A DNA stretch of 8,043 bases from Planctomycetota bacterium. Lineage in GTDB: Bacteria > Planctomycetota > Phycisphaerae > UBA1845 > Fen-1342. Location of the stretch: contig JAUWXH010000067.1 of assembly GCA_030616465.1 (NCBI GenBank), forward strand, positions 1 to 8,043. The letters are read 5' to 3'. Positions within the stretch are counted from its first letter, which is position 1. Each line of letters opens with the position of its first letter. The notes beneath the pieces are model-generated. The model did no database searches. It was not told the DNA's origin and worked only from the letters and a program-made list of their open reading frames with translations. Of this stretch, positions 1-6,643 are shown one piece after another. A program made the position numbers and the translations under genes.

Positions 1-47
1 GGGAAGCGAAGTCGCTGAACAAGGGCTTGTACCCGGTCGGAACCTGA
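1..47 (+). CDS. 3' end of an unidentified upstream gene (partial)
   Basis: Reading from base 3, the frame gives EAKSLNKGLYPVGT followed by a TGA stop at 45-47. The stop lies 4 bases before the ATG of the transporter gene. Such tight spacing, together with the lack of a clear ribosome binding site for the transporter, is what one expects when two genes are translationally coupled in an operon. Only 14 residues are visible, so neither family nor function can be assigned. Another frame is also open here, so this could be non-coding leader. Confidence 0.35.
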   Translation, partial: EAKSLNKGLYPVGT

Positions 48-51
48 CGCA

Positions 52-768
52 ATGGACGAAACGACGTTGGGAATCCTGCTCATCACCGCCGCGACGATCG
101 GCGTGGTGCATACCATCACCGGCCCCGACCACTACATCCCGTTCATCGCCATGTCCCGCGTCGGACGCTGGTCGCTGACGAAAACGATCCTCATCACGCT
201 CGTTTGCGGCGTGGGCCATGTTCTCAGCTCAGTCGTGCTGGGCACCCTCGGGATTGCGCTCGGCTGGGCGGTCAGCGGGCTCGAAGTCTTCGAAGGTGTG
301 CGCGGAGGGCTGGCCGGCTGGCTCCTGCTGGGCTTCGGGTTGGCGTACATGGTCTGGGGGATCCGCCGGGCGATCCGCAACCAGCCGCATACGCACGTCC
401 ATGTGCACGGCAGCGGCAACGTCCATGCGCACGAGCACGCCCACACAGATGAACATACACATGTGCACACCGAGGAGGAGCGGGCCGGCAGTATGACGCC
501 CTGGATCTTGTTCACTATTTTCGTCTTTGGCCCATGTGAGCCCTTGATCCCGATCCTGATGTACCCCGCCGCCGAGTTGAACGTGTGGGGCATCGTGCTG
601 GTCGCGCTGGTGTTTGGTGTGTTTACGATCGGCACGATGACGGCCATCGTCGTGTCGGCATACGTCGGGTTGATGAAACTGCGGGTGACCGGACTCGCCC
701 GCTATTCGCACGCCCTCGCCGGCCTGGCCATTACGGCCTGCGGCGCGGCGATCAAGCTCGGGCTGTAG
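52..768 (+). CDS. UreH/TauE/NicO-type membrane transporter with His-rich loop
   Basis: This is a 238-residue polytopic inner-membrane protein with about six hydrophobic segments (roughly residues 6-24, 44-72, 86-106, 148-172, 178-205, 217-236). The first segment carries HTITGPDHYIPF (H20, D26, H27), which resembles the His/Asp signature of the UreH/NicO/TauE-SafE-like families. H56 lies in the second segment, and GPCEPLIP (160-167) opens the fourth. The loop at 113-139 contains 11 histidines, mostly in alternating positions, typical of a metal-binding segment. Family knowledge suggests movement of a transition metal such as nickel or cobalt, or a role in metalloprotein maturation; direction and metal are not readable. 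There are no in-frame starts upstream in the visible sequence, and the next Met (residue 34) would remove the first segment. No strong Shine-Dalgarno is present, so coupling to an upstream gene is likely. Sulfite or organic anion export is a less likely alternative given the His loop. Confidence 0.8.
   Translation: MDETTLGILLITAATIGVVHTITGPDHYIPFIAMSRVGRWSLTKTILITLVCGVGHVLSSVVLGTLGIALGWAVSGLEVFEGVRGGLAGWLLLGFGLAYMVWGIRRAIRNQPHTHVHVHGSGNVHAHEHAHTDEHTHVHTEEERAGSMTPWILFTIFVFGPCEPLIPILMYPAAELNVWGIVLVALVFGVFTIGTMTAIVVSAYVGLMKLRVTGLARYSHALAGLAITACGAAIKLGL
395..433 (+). repeat. Short direct repeat in the His-rich loop
   Basis: Bases 395-409 and 419-433 match at 14 of 15 positions (ACGTCCATG[T/C]GCACG), spaced 24 bases, or 8 codons, apart. 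Both copies encode a VHxH core in the His-rich loop of the transporter, suggesting that the loop grew by small in-frame duplication. Confidence 0.5.
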
Positions 769-801
769 CGCGGCGCCCCACTTCAAGGCGGACGGAACTG
801 G

Positions 802-1800
802 TCAGTCACCGGGGCGGGTCGGCCCCTTGAGCTTCGCCGCGGATTCCTCCAAGGCTTTCTCGATCGCGTCGAGCTGTTCGGCGGAGATCCTGCGAGCGGT
901 CTTCTTCAGAATACCGATGAAATGGCTGATTTCGTGGGGCTGCACGGGGAAACCGACATTGCCCTTCGGGCCGTCAGAGGTCGCGAGCACCTTGGCTTGG
1001 CCGTCCAGAATAGCGAACCAGGGGATACCGCCTTTGTTCGAACCGCGGATCCGCTGAGCGACCTGCTTGCCGTGCGTCATCCGATCGACGTCAATCTTCA
1101 GATCGACGAAGTCCTGCTCGAGGATTGTGGCGATCTCCTTGCGCGCCACGAAATCCTCGAGCCGGCGGCACCACGAGCACCACGGAGCACCCAGATGCAG
1201 GAAGACTGACTTCTCCTCGGCACCGGCCCTGGCCAACGCGGCCGACAGCAGCTTCTCTGCGTCCAGTGCCTCGGCCCGCCACTTCTTCAGAAACGCGAAT
1301 ACGCGCTTCGGGTCGTGTCGATCGCCGGCCTCCAAGGCCCCGGTTTCCTGATTGGCGAGCACCTTTCCGTCCGCGTCGAGCACGGTCAGAAACGGCACGC
1401 CGGCTTTCCTCAGGTCGGCGCCGTAACCCGATGCGACGTCCATGTGCTTGTCAAACCTCCCGATGTCCACCAGCACGAGCTGGTACTCATACAGCAGGGC
1501 CTTGCCAATCGTCCTCTCCTTCTTGAACAGCTCGTGCAGCTTGTGGCACCAGCCGCACCAGTTCCCGCCGAACATCACCAGCACACGCTGGTTCTCGCGC
1601 TTGGCCTTGGCCAACGCGGCGGCAATCTGCGTCTTCGCGTCGGCGGCCGCATCGTAGATCGCCGGCTTGGCAGCCTGCGGCTGAGCGGCCAGCTTGTCCC
1701 CCCGCGACTGTTGCGCTGAAGCACCCGCAGGCAGCTGCAACAAGGCGATCCCGACAACCAATAACACGCTCAACTGGACGGTCGCACGTGGCATACGCAT
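802..1800 (-). CDS. Secreted protein with two thioredoxin-like domains
   Basis: This is a 332-residue exported protein. A signal peptide covers about residues 1-29 (basic start, hydrophobic LSVLLVVGIALLQL, cleavage after AGASA). Two thioredoxin-like domains follow. Domain 1 has WCGWCH (C82, C85) and a GVP cis-proline candidate at P136. Domain 2 has WCSWCR (C208, C211) and GGIP with P260. These resemble the Thioredoxin_7/DUF255-like group, whose members reduce or isomerise disulfides or handle cytochrome and metal-site cysteines in the envelope. The substrate is unknown. The tail (about 305-332) is charged and helical. The start at 1800 was chosen because AGGAG (minus strand of 1809-1813) sits 8 bases upstream. 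An in-frame ATG at 1845 would add 15 residues without a good ribosome binding site and would bury the signal peptide. The gene converges on the transporter with 33 bases between the stops and no evident terminator hairpin. Confidence 0.85.
   Translation of the reverse strand: MRMPRATVQLSVLLVVGIALLQLPAGASAQQSRGDKLAAQPQAAKPAIYDAAADAKTQIAAALAKAKRENQRVLVMFGGNWCGWCHKLHELFKKERTIGKALLYEYQLVLVDIGRFDKHMDVASGYGADLRKAGVPFLTVLDADGKVLANQETGALEAGDRHDPKRVFAFLKKWRAEALDAEKLLSAALARAGAEEKSVFLHLGAPWCSWCRRLEDFVARKEIATILEQDFVDLKIDVDRMTHGKQVAQRIRGSNKGGIPWFAILDGQAKVLATSDGPKGNVGFPVQPHEISHFIGILKKTARRISAEQLDAIEKALEESAAKLKGPTRPGD
1225..1620 (-). repeat. In-register internal duplication within the double thioredoxin gene
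   Basis: An 18-base segment at 1603-1620 recurs at 1225-1242 with 17 of 18 bases identical (GCCGCGTTGGCCA[A/G]GGCC on the coding strand). It encodes AALAKA before domain 1 and AALARA before domain 2. The offset is 378 bases, or 126 codons, exactly the offset between C82/C85 and C208/C211. This is best read as a remnant of tandem domain duplication, although the similar amino acids and GC-rich codons could produce some of the identity by chance. Confidence 0.5.
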
Positions 1801-1970
1801 GGGTGATACTCCTGTTGAATTCAGCGCCGATGACGACGGCATCAACCCTGCATAATAGTCTGCTCGATCGGTGCTCGGTAGGAAGCGGCCCTGATCCGGG
1901 CTGCCGATTCGGCCGTGCCACGCCTCAGAATGCGGTTATGCTATGCGGTCTACAACTAGGAGTGAGCCAT
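1801..1970. promoter_or_regulatory. Divergent intergenic region between thioredoxin and peptidase genes
   Basis: This 170-bp gap separates two divergently transcribed genes, so it should contain both promoters. For the leftward gene, TATTAT (minus strand of 1852-1857) is a plausible -10 box lying about 50 bases before the start codon, but no convincing -35 box is present at the expected distance. For the rightward gene, TATGCT (1937-1942) is a weaker -10 candidate, again without a good -35 box. Ribosome binding sites at both edges are clear: AGGAG on the minus strand (1809-1813) and AGGAG on the plus strand (1958-1962), each 8 bases from its start. No operator palindrome was recognised. Confidence 0.45.
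1958..1962 (+). promoter_or_regulatory. Ribosome binding site that fixes the peptidase start
   Basis: AGGAG lies 8 bases before the ATG at 1971. The open frame extends upstream to an ATG at 1788, but that extension overlaps the start of the divergent thioredoxin gene, reads as low-complexity non-homologous sequence and has no comparable ribosome binding site. This site therefore supports 1971 as the true start. Confidence 0.75.
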
Positions 1971-3374
1971 ATGACCAACGAACCCGCAATCGAAATGACC
2001 GCCCCGCCGGACGTGTATCAGCAGCGGCGGGCGCGGTTAGCGGCGGCAATCAGACGGCCCCTGGTGATATTCGCCGGGCACGCCCCGGCCCGGAACTACT
2101 CCACGAACCCGCATCCGTTTCGGGCGGGAAGCTCGTATCTCTACTTCGGCGGCCCGCCTCTGGAAAACGCGGCCCTGCTCATCGAACCTCGCAGCGACGG
2201 CGACAACGGGTGCACGCTGTTACGGCCGCCGATGGGGCCGGACGACCCCCTGTGGTTCGGCGAGGTGCCGTCAGATGAAGCCCTAAGCGAAGCGGCGGGT
2301 TTGCGGCGGGACGGGGTGGCGGATTCAGATCGCCTCGGAGCACTGCTCGCCGGGCGCCAAGCGGCCTCGGTCGTGCCGCCCTATCCGGACACGCTGGCGT
2401 GGGCCGCGCAACTCGGACTGGCCAAAGCCGACGACGACGAACTGTTGGCGATCATCCACCAGCGGCTGATCAAGGACGAACACGAGCTGGCGGCGATGCG
2501 GCAGGCAGCCGAGATCTGCATGGAAGGCCACCGAGCCGCTTTGGCGGCGACGGGGCGGGGCCAGCGGGAAGCCGACGTGGCCGCCGCGTTCCTGGCCGTG
2601 CTCGTCGCCAACGGGTGCGAGCCGTCGTTCAACCCGATCATCACCGTCCGCGGCGAGGTGCTGCACGGTCAGGGGTATCCCAACCTCATGCCCAACGGGG
2701 CGTTGCTGCTCTGTGACGCCGGCCCGGAAGAACCCGGCGGGTACGCCAGCGACATCACCCGCACCTGGCCGGTCAGCGGCAAGTGGACGCCGATCCAGCG
2801 ACACCTCTACAACACGACGCTGCGGGCGTTGAAGGAAGCGACGGCAGCCTGCGCGCCCGGCAGGCGCTATCGCGATGTGCACGATCTGTCGGCACGCGTG
2901 ATCTGTGAAGGACTGGTCGAAGCCGAGCTGCTCCGCGGCGACCCGGCCGAGCTCGCCGCCCGCATCGCGCACGCGCTGTTTTACCCGCACGGCGTCGGGC
3001 ATCTGATCGGTCTGGACGCGCACGATATGGAGGACTTCGGCGACCTGGCCGGCTACGCCGCAGGGCGTACGCGTCGGCCCGAATTCGGCAACAAGTCGCT
3101 GCGACTCGACCGCGACCTCCAACCGGGAATGGCCGTGACCATCGAGCCAGGAATCTACCTGGTGCCGGCCATCTGGGCGCGGGACGATCTGGTCAAGCCG
3201 CTGGCCGACGTGGTGAACCGCCCGAAGGTGGACGCGCTGTTGAAAGACCATATTGGCGGCATTCGCCTCGAGGATACGATCTGCGTTCGTGATACCGGTG
3301 GCCCCGAAGTCCTCTCAGAGGCCTTACCCACGGACGCGGATGCAGTCGCCGCATGTGTCGGCGTCAGCCGCTGA
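1971..3374 (+). CDS. pepP: Aminopeptidase P family metallopeptidase (M24B)
   Basis: This 467-residue cytoplasmic enzyme should release the N-terminal residue from peptides with proline in second position. An aminopeptidase P N-terminal domain covers about residues 14-140 (HPFRAGSSYLYFGG at 48-61). The pita-bread catalytic domain covers about 165-445. All five dinuclear-metal ligands of the family can be placed: D249 (LLLCDAG), D261 (SDITRTWPV), H344 (HGVGHLIGLDAHD), E392 (TIEPGIY) and E434 (GGIRLEDT). H232 and H351 match the conserved active-site histidines. Compared with E. coli PepP there are longer loops after H351 (MEDFGDLAGY onwards, about 31 residues to the next core strand) and after IEPGIY (about 40 residues before E434). 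As I recall, these insertions mark a bacterial subfamily also seen in Bacteroidetes-like enzymes. There is no signal peptide. The gene stands alone after a divergent promoter region, with 109 bases before the next gene on the same strand. Confidence 0.92.
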   Translation: MTNEPAIEMTAPPDVYQQRRARLAAAIRRPLVIFAGHAPARNYSTNPHPFRAGSSYLYFGGPPLENAALLIEPRSDGDNGCTLLRPPMGPDDPLWFGEVPSDEALSEAAGLRRDGVADSDRLGALLAGRQAASVVPPYPDTLAWAAQLGLAKADDDELLAIIHQRLIKDEHELAAMRQAAEICMEGHRAALAATGRGQREADVAAAFLAVLVANGCEPSFNPIITVRGEVLHGQGYPNLMPNGALLLCDAGPEEPGGYASDITRTWPVSGKWTPIQRHLYNTTLRALKEATAACAPGRRYRDVHDLSARVICEGLVEAELLRGDPAELAARIAHALFYPHGVGHLIGLDAHDMEDFGDLAGYAAGRTRRPEFGNKSLRLDRDLQPGMAVTIEPGIYLVPAIWARDDLVKPLADVVNRPKVDALLKDHIGGIRLEDTICVRDTGGPEVLSEALPTDADAVAACVGVSR

Positions 3375-3376
3375 CG
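3362..3376 (+). other. Perfect short hairpin spanning the peptidase stop codon
   Basis: CGTCAG and CTGACG form a perfect 6-bp inverted repeat around a CCG loop, and the TGA stop (3372-3374) lies in the right arm. A second small inverted repeat, CCCG...CGGG, follows at 3381-3393. Neither is followed by a T-run, so a classical intrinsic terminator is not supported. The structure could protect the 3' end or be chance in GC-rich DNA. Confidence 0.3.
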
Positions 3377-3483
3377 GTGGCCCGTCCGACGGGAGGATAA
3401 TGCCGGTCGGTGCTTAAGATTCACACAGCGGGCGTCACCCAGTACTTTGCTCACTCCGCAAGTGGGCGTGAGAGACAGAACAC

Positions 3484-4035
3484 ATGAGCACTCGATTACA
3501 GACGATATACGGGATCGCGAGCGCGTGCTTTTTGATCCTCTGTGCCTGCGCACAAACAGGCAAAGATCCCCAGTCGGCTAGTCGCGAAGGCAAGGTGGAT
3601 CCTCCACCGACAGTACGGCCCGAAGAGCTCAAGATCGAATTGACGGGCTCCGGTCTGGGACGGCCGACCGTCTTCACGTTGGAGCAATTGCGCGGCATGC
3701 CGTTCACGCGACTTGACAGTGTGGTCATGCGCAGGAGGACGGCCGCGGACCAGGTGACCAGTTGGCGCGGGCCGGCATTGGAGGGGCTGCTGGCAGAGGC
3801 GCGCATCAAGCCGGGCCCCATGACCTTCAAGCTGGAGGCGACGGACGGCTACCAGATGACCTGCACGCTCCAGGAACTGGAATCTGCGATTGTGGCGCTG
3901 CAAGACGGTGAAGGCCGCTGGCTGACAGATCTTAACGCGGCCGGCGCGCTACGGTTAGTCCTGCCAAATCTGACGGCCAATTATTGGGTCCGAGACCTGT
4001 GTCGGATCACCGTCGAGCCCAGCGACGGCTCCTGA
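3484..4035 (+). CDS. Putative lipoprotein with molybdopterin-oxidoreductase-like fold
   Basis: This is a 183-residue envelope protein. The N-terminus (MSTRLQTIYGIASACFLILCAC) is a lipoprotein signal with lipobox LCAC, making C22 the predicted lipidated cysteine. A Pro-rich linker follows to about residue 45. The rest resembles the core of the oxidoreductase molybdopterin-binding (SUOX-like) fold: a strand and FTLEQLRGMPF (64-74), TSWRGPALEGLLAEA (residues ~92-106), ATDGYQMTCTLQE, and a GALRLVLPN...YWVRDLCRITVE ending. In complete enzymes a cysteine in a conserved CxGN-type region binds molybdenum. Here that stretch reads VVMRRRTAADQ with no cysteine, so the protein probably lacks the cofactor and may be a binding or accessory domain. 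The ribosome binding site is weak (GAGAGAC). It follows the peptidase gene by 109 bases and converges on the YceI-TPR gene. The fold is assigned from pattern recognition only. Confidence 0.65.
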   Translation: MSTRLQTIYGIASACFLILCACAQTGKDPQSASREGKVDPPPTVRPEELKIELTGSGLGRPTVFTLEQLRGMPFTRLDSVVMRRRTAADQVTSWRGPALEGLLAEARIKPGPMTFKLEATDGYQMTCTLQELESAIVALQDGEGRWLTDLNAAGALRLVLPNLTANYWVRDLCRITVEPSDGS

Positions 4036-4089
4036 GTAGCCGGCCAAGCCTGACAGTGTGTCTGCCGTCCCCCATTTGGCAGCGTTGTG
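4036..4089. terminator. Short convergent gap with weak inverted repeat
   Basis: Two convergent genes end on either side of this 54-bp gap, so transcripts from both directions must stop near it. CTGCC (4062-4066) and GGCAG (4078-4082) can pair across an 11-base loop, and GACA/TGTC (4052-4062) form a smaller stem. No T-run follows either stem on either strand, so termination here may rely on Rho or on sequence inside the genes. Confidence 0.25.
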
Positions 4090-5247
4090 TCACTCTTGGC
4101 TCTTCTTGACCCGCGCTTCGTAGCGCTTCAGCGCGCTCCGCACCTGCCCGGTGACCTGCGGGTCGGCACCTTCCAGGTGCTCAGCCGCCTGTCGCTGCCA
4201 CTTGAGAGCGGGGTCCAATTCGCCGCGCTCGTAGTACGCCCGCGCGAGCGTGTTGAGTATGTCGGCGTCCTTCGACCCGGTAAGCTCGCTGGCACGCTGG
4301 GCGGCCTTCAGCGCGAAGGCCAGGTCGCGCGTCTTGATGCCGTCCTCGGTGAGCGCCGCCCAGGCCAGACGATTGAGCGCTTTTGCGTCGTCCCAGCTCT
4401 CGTGCATGAAGGTGCGGCCGAATTCGTAGCCCTTCTCCGGGTCGTCGAAATCGCGCAGCAGCGTAACAAAACGAAGCTGCTGGCGGTATTGCTCGTGCGT
4501 GATGTCGGGGTACAGGTTTCGTTCCGGCGACATCGTGCTGCACAGTAAGTAGAAATCGAATTCGCCGACCTGGAAGCTCATGTCGGGGTTCGATCGGCCC
4601 TGCTGCGGGACGAGCCCGATGTCCGCCAGCTTCACCTCGCAGCGACCGCGGAGAATGAGCTTGTCACCCATGCCGAGCTGCATCGTGCCCCAGGTGAACG
4701 GCTGAAAGGTCAGTTGCATGGGGATTTGCAGCGCGACGGTCTTGTCCTTGACTGCTAGCTCGCCGACAAGCTCGAGCGTGTAGCTCTGCCGGGTGCTCTC
4801 CTCGCCGGTCGGTTCCACGTCGGTCACGCCGGTCATGCGGAACGTGATCTCCGGATACGCCGCCTTGTTGAGCGCCTGCGGACCGTGGAGCTGCGCGTCA
4901 TACTGTGCGATCCCCGCGCTCAGCGAGGCAACCGGAAGACGGAATGCGCCGGCGAGCAACGGCGTCTGCCCCTGCTCGATGTCGAACGGCGCCACGAAGT
5001 ACCCGACAACGCGATTGCAGGTGGTGGTCATGCGCATGAGCGGCGTCTCGCCGTGCCACATCAACTGCGTGCCCCTGCCGGGCGTAACGTGGTAGACCTC
5101 GCCCGCCTCCAGGTGCTTTTCGGGGATAACCAACGCCTGGCCGCCGGCGGAACGCGGGGGAACCTCGCTGAGCGCACCGGCTGTGGCGCAAGTCAACAGC
5201 ACGGCAAGCACGACTATCAGGGTGTGACTCGGGCCGGAATGAGTCAT
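4090..5247 (-). CDS. Secreted YceI-like domain protein with C-terminal TPR-like region
   Basis: This is a 385-residue exported protein. A signal peptide covers about residues 1-26 (LIVVLAVLLTCATAGA). Residues about 48-235 look like a YceI lipocalin-like beta-barrel, with the typical segment LNKAAYPEITFRMTGVT (126-142) and later strands such as LELVGELAVKDKT (158-170). YceI proteins bind isoprenoid or other amphipathic ligands, but the ligand here is unknown. Residues about 288-380 are helical and repeat-like (LNRLAWAALTED; ILNTLARAYYERGELDPALKW), matching the TPR-like tails common on planctomycete redoxin proteins, which usually mediate protein contacts. The start at 5247 is fixed by GGAGG (minus strand of 5255-5259), 7 bases upstream. 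Only 18 bases separate it from the stop of the upstream propeller gene, so the two are almost certainly co-transcribed. C20 is preceded by LLT, a poor lipobox, so ordinary secretion is more likely than lipidation. Confidence 0.75.
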   Translation of the reverse strand: MTHSGPSHTLIVVLAVLLTCATAGALSEVPPRSAGGQALVIPEKHLEAGEVYHVTPGRGTQLMWHGETPLMRMTTTCNRVVGYFVAPFDIEQGQTPLLAGAFRLPVASLSAGIAQYDAQLHGPQALNKAAYPEITFRMTGVTDVEPTGEESTRQSYTLELVGELAVKDKTVALQIPMQLTFQPFTWGTMQLGMGDKLILRGRCEVKLADIGLVPQQGRSNPDMSFQVGEFDFYLLCSTMSPERNLYPDITHEQYRQQLRFVTLLRDFDDPEKGYEFGRTFMHESWDDAKALNRLAWAALTEDGIKTRDLAFALKAAQRASELTGSKDADILNTLARAYYERGELDPALKWQRQAAEHLEGADPQVTGQVRSALKRYEARVKKSQE

Positions 5248-5254
5248 ACACGCA

Positions 5255-5259
5255 CCTCC
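5255..5259 (-). promoter_or_regulatory. Strong ribosome binding site for the YceI-TPR gene
   Basis: The minus strand reads GGAGG here, 7 bases before the ATG at 5247. It lies inside the 18-bp gap after the propeller stop codon and is the strongest Shine-Dalgarno in the window. It suggests independent, efficient initiation on a shared transcript. Confidence 0.75.
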
Positions 5260-5265
5260 AATTGT

Positions 5266-6567
5266 CTACTGGTTGGCCGTCGGGCCAAGGTCCAGGGCCA
5301 TGATCGTGTGGTGATCGCGTAAGTAGAGGGTCGTCCCGACCAGCGTCGGGGCGGTCCACGAGAGCCGCTCGAGCACCTTGACCTTCGAGTGCACTTCGAG
5401 GCCCTCCGGCGTGGCCGTGGCCAGCGCGAGGGTGCCCTCCTCGTCCAGGATGATGAGCCTGCCGTCGGCATGCAGCACGTTGGCCTTGGCGAAGCCGCGT
5501 TTTCGCCAGAGCGGCTTGCCGGTCTTCAGGTCGAGGGCCATCAGGAACGCCGGGCCGAAGCTGCCCTCGTGGCATCCGTAAACCACGTCGCCAATGCGGG
5601 CCACCGTCCCGTGGGTGACTTGCATCTTCAGGTAGTGCCACAGCTCTTCAACGGCGTACTCGCCCTCGTCGTTGAGGCCGATCTTGAACAGTCGCGCCCC
5701 GCCACCATAGCCGGCCGTACACAACAGCTTGCCCGGCGCTATCCACAACGGCGTGGCCATGATCCCGTACGACTGGAAGTCCACCTGCGTACGCCACCTG
5801 GTCTTTCCCGTGGACGGATCAAGCCCGATGCGGTCGGCACCAAGTGCGACGATCAGGTGGTCTTCGCCGTTGAACTCCGCGAGGATCGGCGAGGTGTATC
5901 CGCCGCCGAAGGTCTCGCTTTTCCAGACGACCTCGCCGGTGTCCTGCTTGAAGGCGGTCAGACCGGGGCCATCCTGCCCGCGGTTGGGGCCGGTGTTGAG
6001 AATGACCATGTCCCGGTAAGCGATCGGGCTGGCACCGTAGCCACGGCGCACGTGGCTCGTGCCCAATTCCCTCATCAGGTCATGCCACCAAAGAATCTCA
6101 CCCGTTTTCTTGTTCAGGCAATGAAACTCCGTCATCCCGCCGACGGTGAAGATGCGCTCGCCGACGACCAGCGGCGTGGAGTGCGGGCTCAAGGGGAAGC
6201 CCCTCAGCACCGGCTCCCGGATAGGTGCGTCGTACTGCTTCTCCCAGACGAGCTCCCCGGTCTTCGCGTTGTACGCCAGGACCGCATCCTTCTCGTCGCG
6301 GCGACACATCGTGTAGAGCGTGTCGGCGTCTACAACGACTGATGAGTGCCCCGGACCGATTTCGCTACTCCAGATCGTCGGCGGACCGCCTTCAGGCCAT
6401 TTGTCAGCAAGGCCGGCACTGTCGCAGGAAAAGTCCCGATTGGGCCCGCCCCACTGGAGCCATTGGGCGAACGCCGGTGCAGCACTTCCTCCGGTCATGA
6501 ACGCCAGGCTCACCAGCGTTAGCTGCCTCAGCACGCACAGACGCGTGCTTGATGATCGTCTCGGCAT
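5266..6567 (-). CDS. Secreted PQQ-like beta-propeller repeat protein
   Basis: This is a 433-residue exported protein. A signal peptide covers about residues 1-34 (basic start, LTLVSLAFMTGGSAAPAFA, cleavage before QW). The mature start QWLQWGGPNRDF is a hallmark of planctomycete PQQ-like repeat proteins. Propeller blade motifs of the form x-x-x-TGE/K-x-x-W appear at about 100-108 (NAKTGELVW), 152-160 (NKKTGEILW), 208-215, 250-258 (DPSTGKTRW) and 346-354 (DLKTGKPLW). These blades adopt the quinoprotein dehydrogenase fold, but most such proteins do not bind PQQ and serve as scaffolds or sugar or outer-membrane binding proteins. Automatic labels such as BamB or quinoprotein are therefore weak. 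The start at 6567 has GGAG (minus strand of 6574-6577) 6 bases upstream. It is the middle gene of the operon, 76 bases after the first propeller and 18 before YceI-TPR. Confidence 0.85.
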   Translation of the reverse strand: MPRRSSSTRLCVLRQLTLVSLAFMTGGSAAPAFAQWLQWGGPNRDFSCDSAGLADKWPEGGPPTIWSSEIGPGHSSVVVDADTLYTMCRRDEKDAVLAYNAKTGELVWEKQYDAPIREPVLRGFPLSPHSTPLVVGERIFTVGGMTEFHCLNKKTGEILWWHDLMRELGTSHVRRGYGASPIAYRDMVILNTGPNRGQDGPGLTAFKQDTGEVVWKSETFGGGYTSPILAEFNGEDHLIVALGADRIGLDPSTGKTRWRTQVDFQSYGIMATPLWIAPGKLLCTAGYGGGARLFKIGLNDEGEYAVEELWHYLKMQVTHGTVARIGDVVYGCHEGSFGPAFLMALDLKTGKPLWRKRGFAKANVLHADGRLIILDEEGTLALATATPEGLEVHSKVKVLERLSWTAPTLVGTTLYLRDHHTIMALDLGPTANQ

Positions 6568-6643
6568 AATCGTCTCCGTCGCTGCCTCGCTTCATACATA
6601 ATTGGTGCCGTCCGACCACGGCGCGCCTCACGTACCCACCGGG
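6568..6643 (-). other. Intercistronic gap between the two propeller genes
   Basis: This 76-bp gap holds the ribosome binding site of the second propeller, an AT-rich patch around 6590-6603 that stands out in the GC-rich context, and a small inverted repeat (GCCGT 6607-6611 with ACGGC 6618-6622, 6-base loop). No T-run follows the stem on the minus strand. The AT-rich patch could hold an internal -10 box, but no matching -35 box was seen, so co-transcription with the upstream propeller remains the simplest reading. Confidence 0.3.

Noticed and set aside
132..647. 171-codon antisense frame rich in Cys-Thr-Cys patterns that looked like a metal-binding protein
   Set aside because: The Cys pattern is the reverse-strand shadow of the His codons in the transporter loop.
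1788..1970. 61-codon N-terminal extension of the peptidase
   Set aside because: It would overlap the start of the divergent thioredoxin gene and has no ribosome binding site, while the ATG at 1971 has AGGAG at good spacing and begins just before the expected N-terminal domain.
2325..3251. Long 308-codon open frame antisense to the peptidase gene
   Set aside because: It lies fully inside a gene with all M24 catalytic residues, and its Arg/His/Gln-rich translation shows no domain. Long antisense frames are common in GC-rich DNA.
3400..3417. Possible 5-codon leader peptide (MPVGA) before the lipoprotein gene
   Set aside because: GGAGG is only 3 bases from the ATG, too close for normal initiation, and nothing else suggests attenuation.
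5389..6342. 317-codon plus-strand open frame across the propeller gene
   Set aside because: It is antisense to a well supported propeller with signal peptide and blade motifs. Its translation is Arg/Ala/Val-rich with no recognisable domain.
6620..6627. Palindrome GGCGCGCC between the propeller genes
   Set aside because: An 8-base GC palindrome is expected by chance in DNA of this composition and has no repeat partner nearby.
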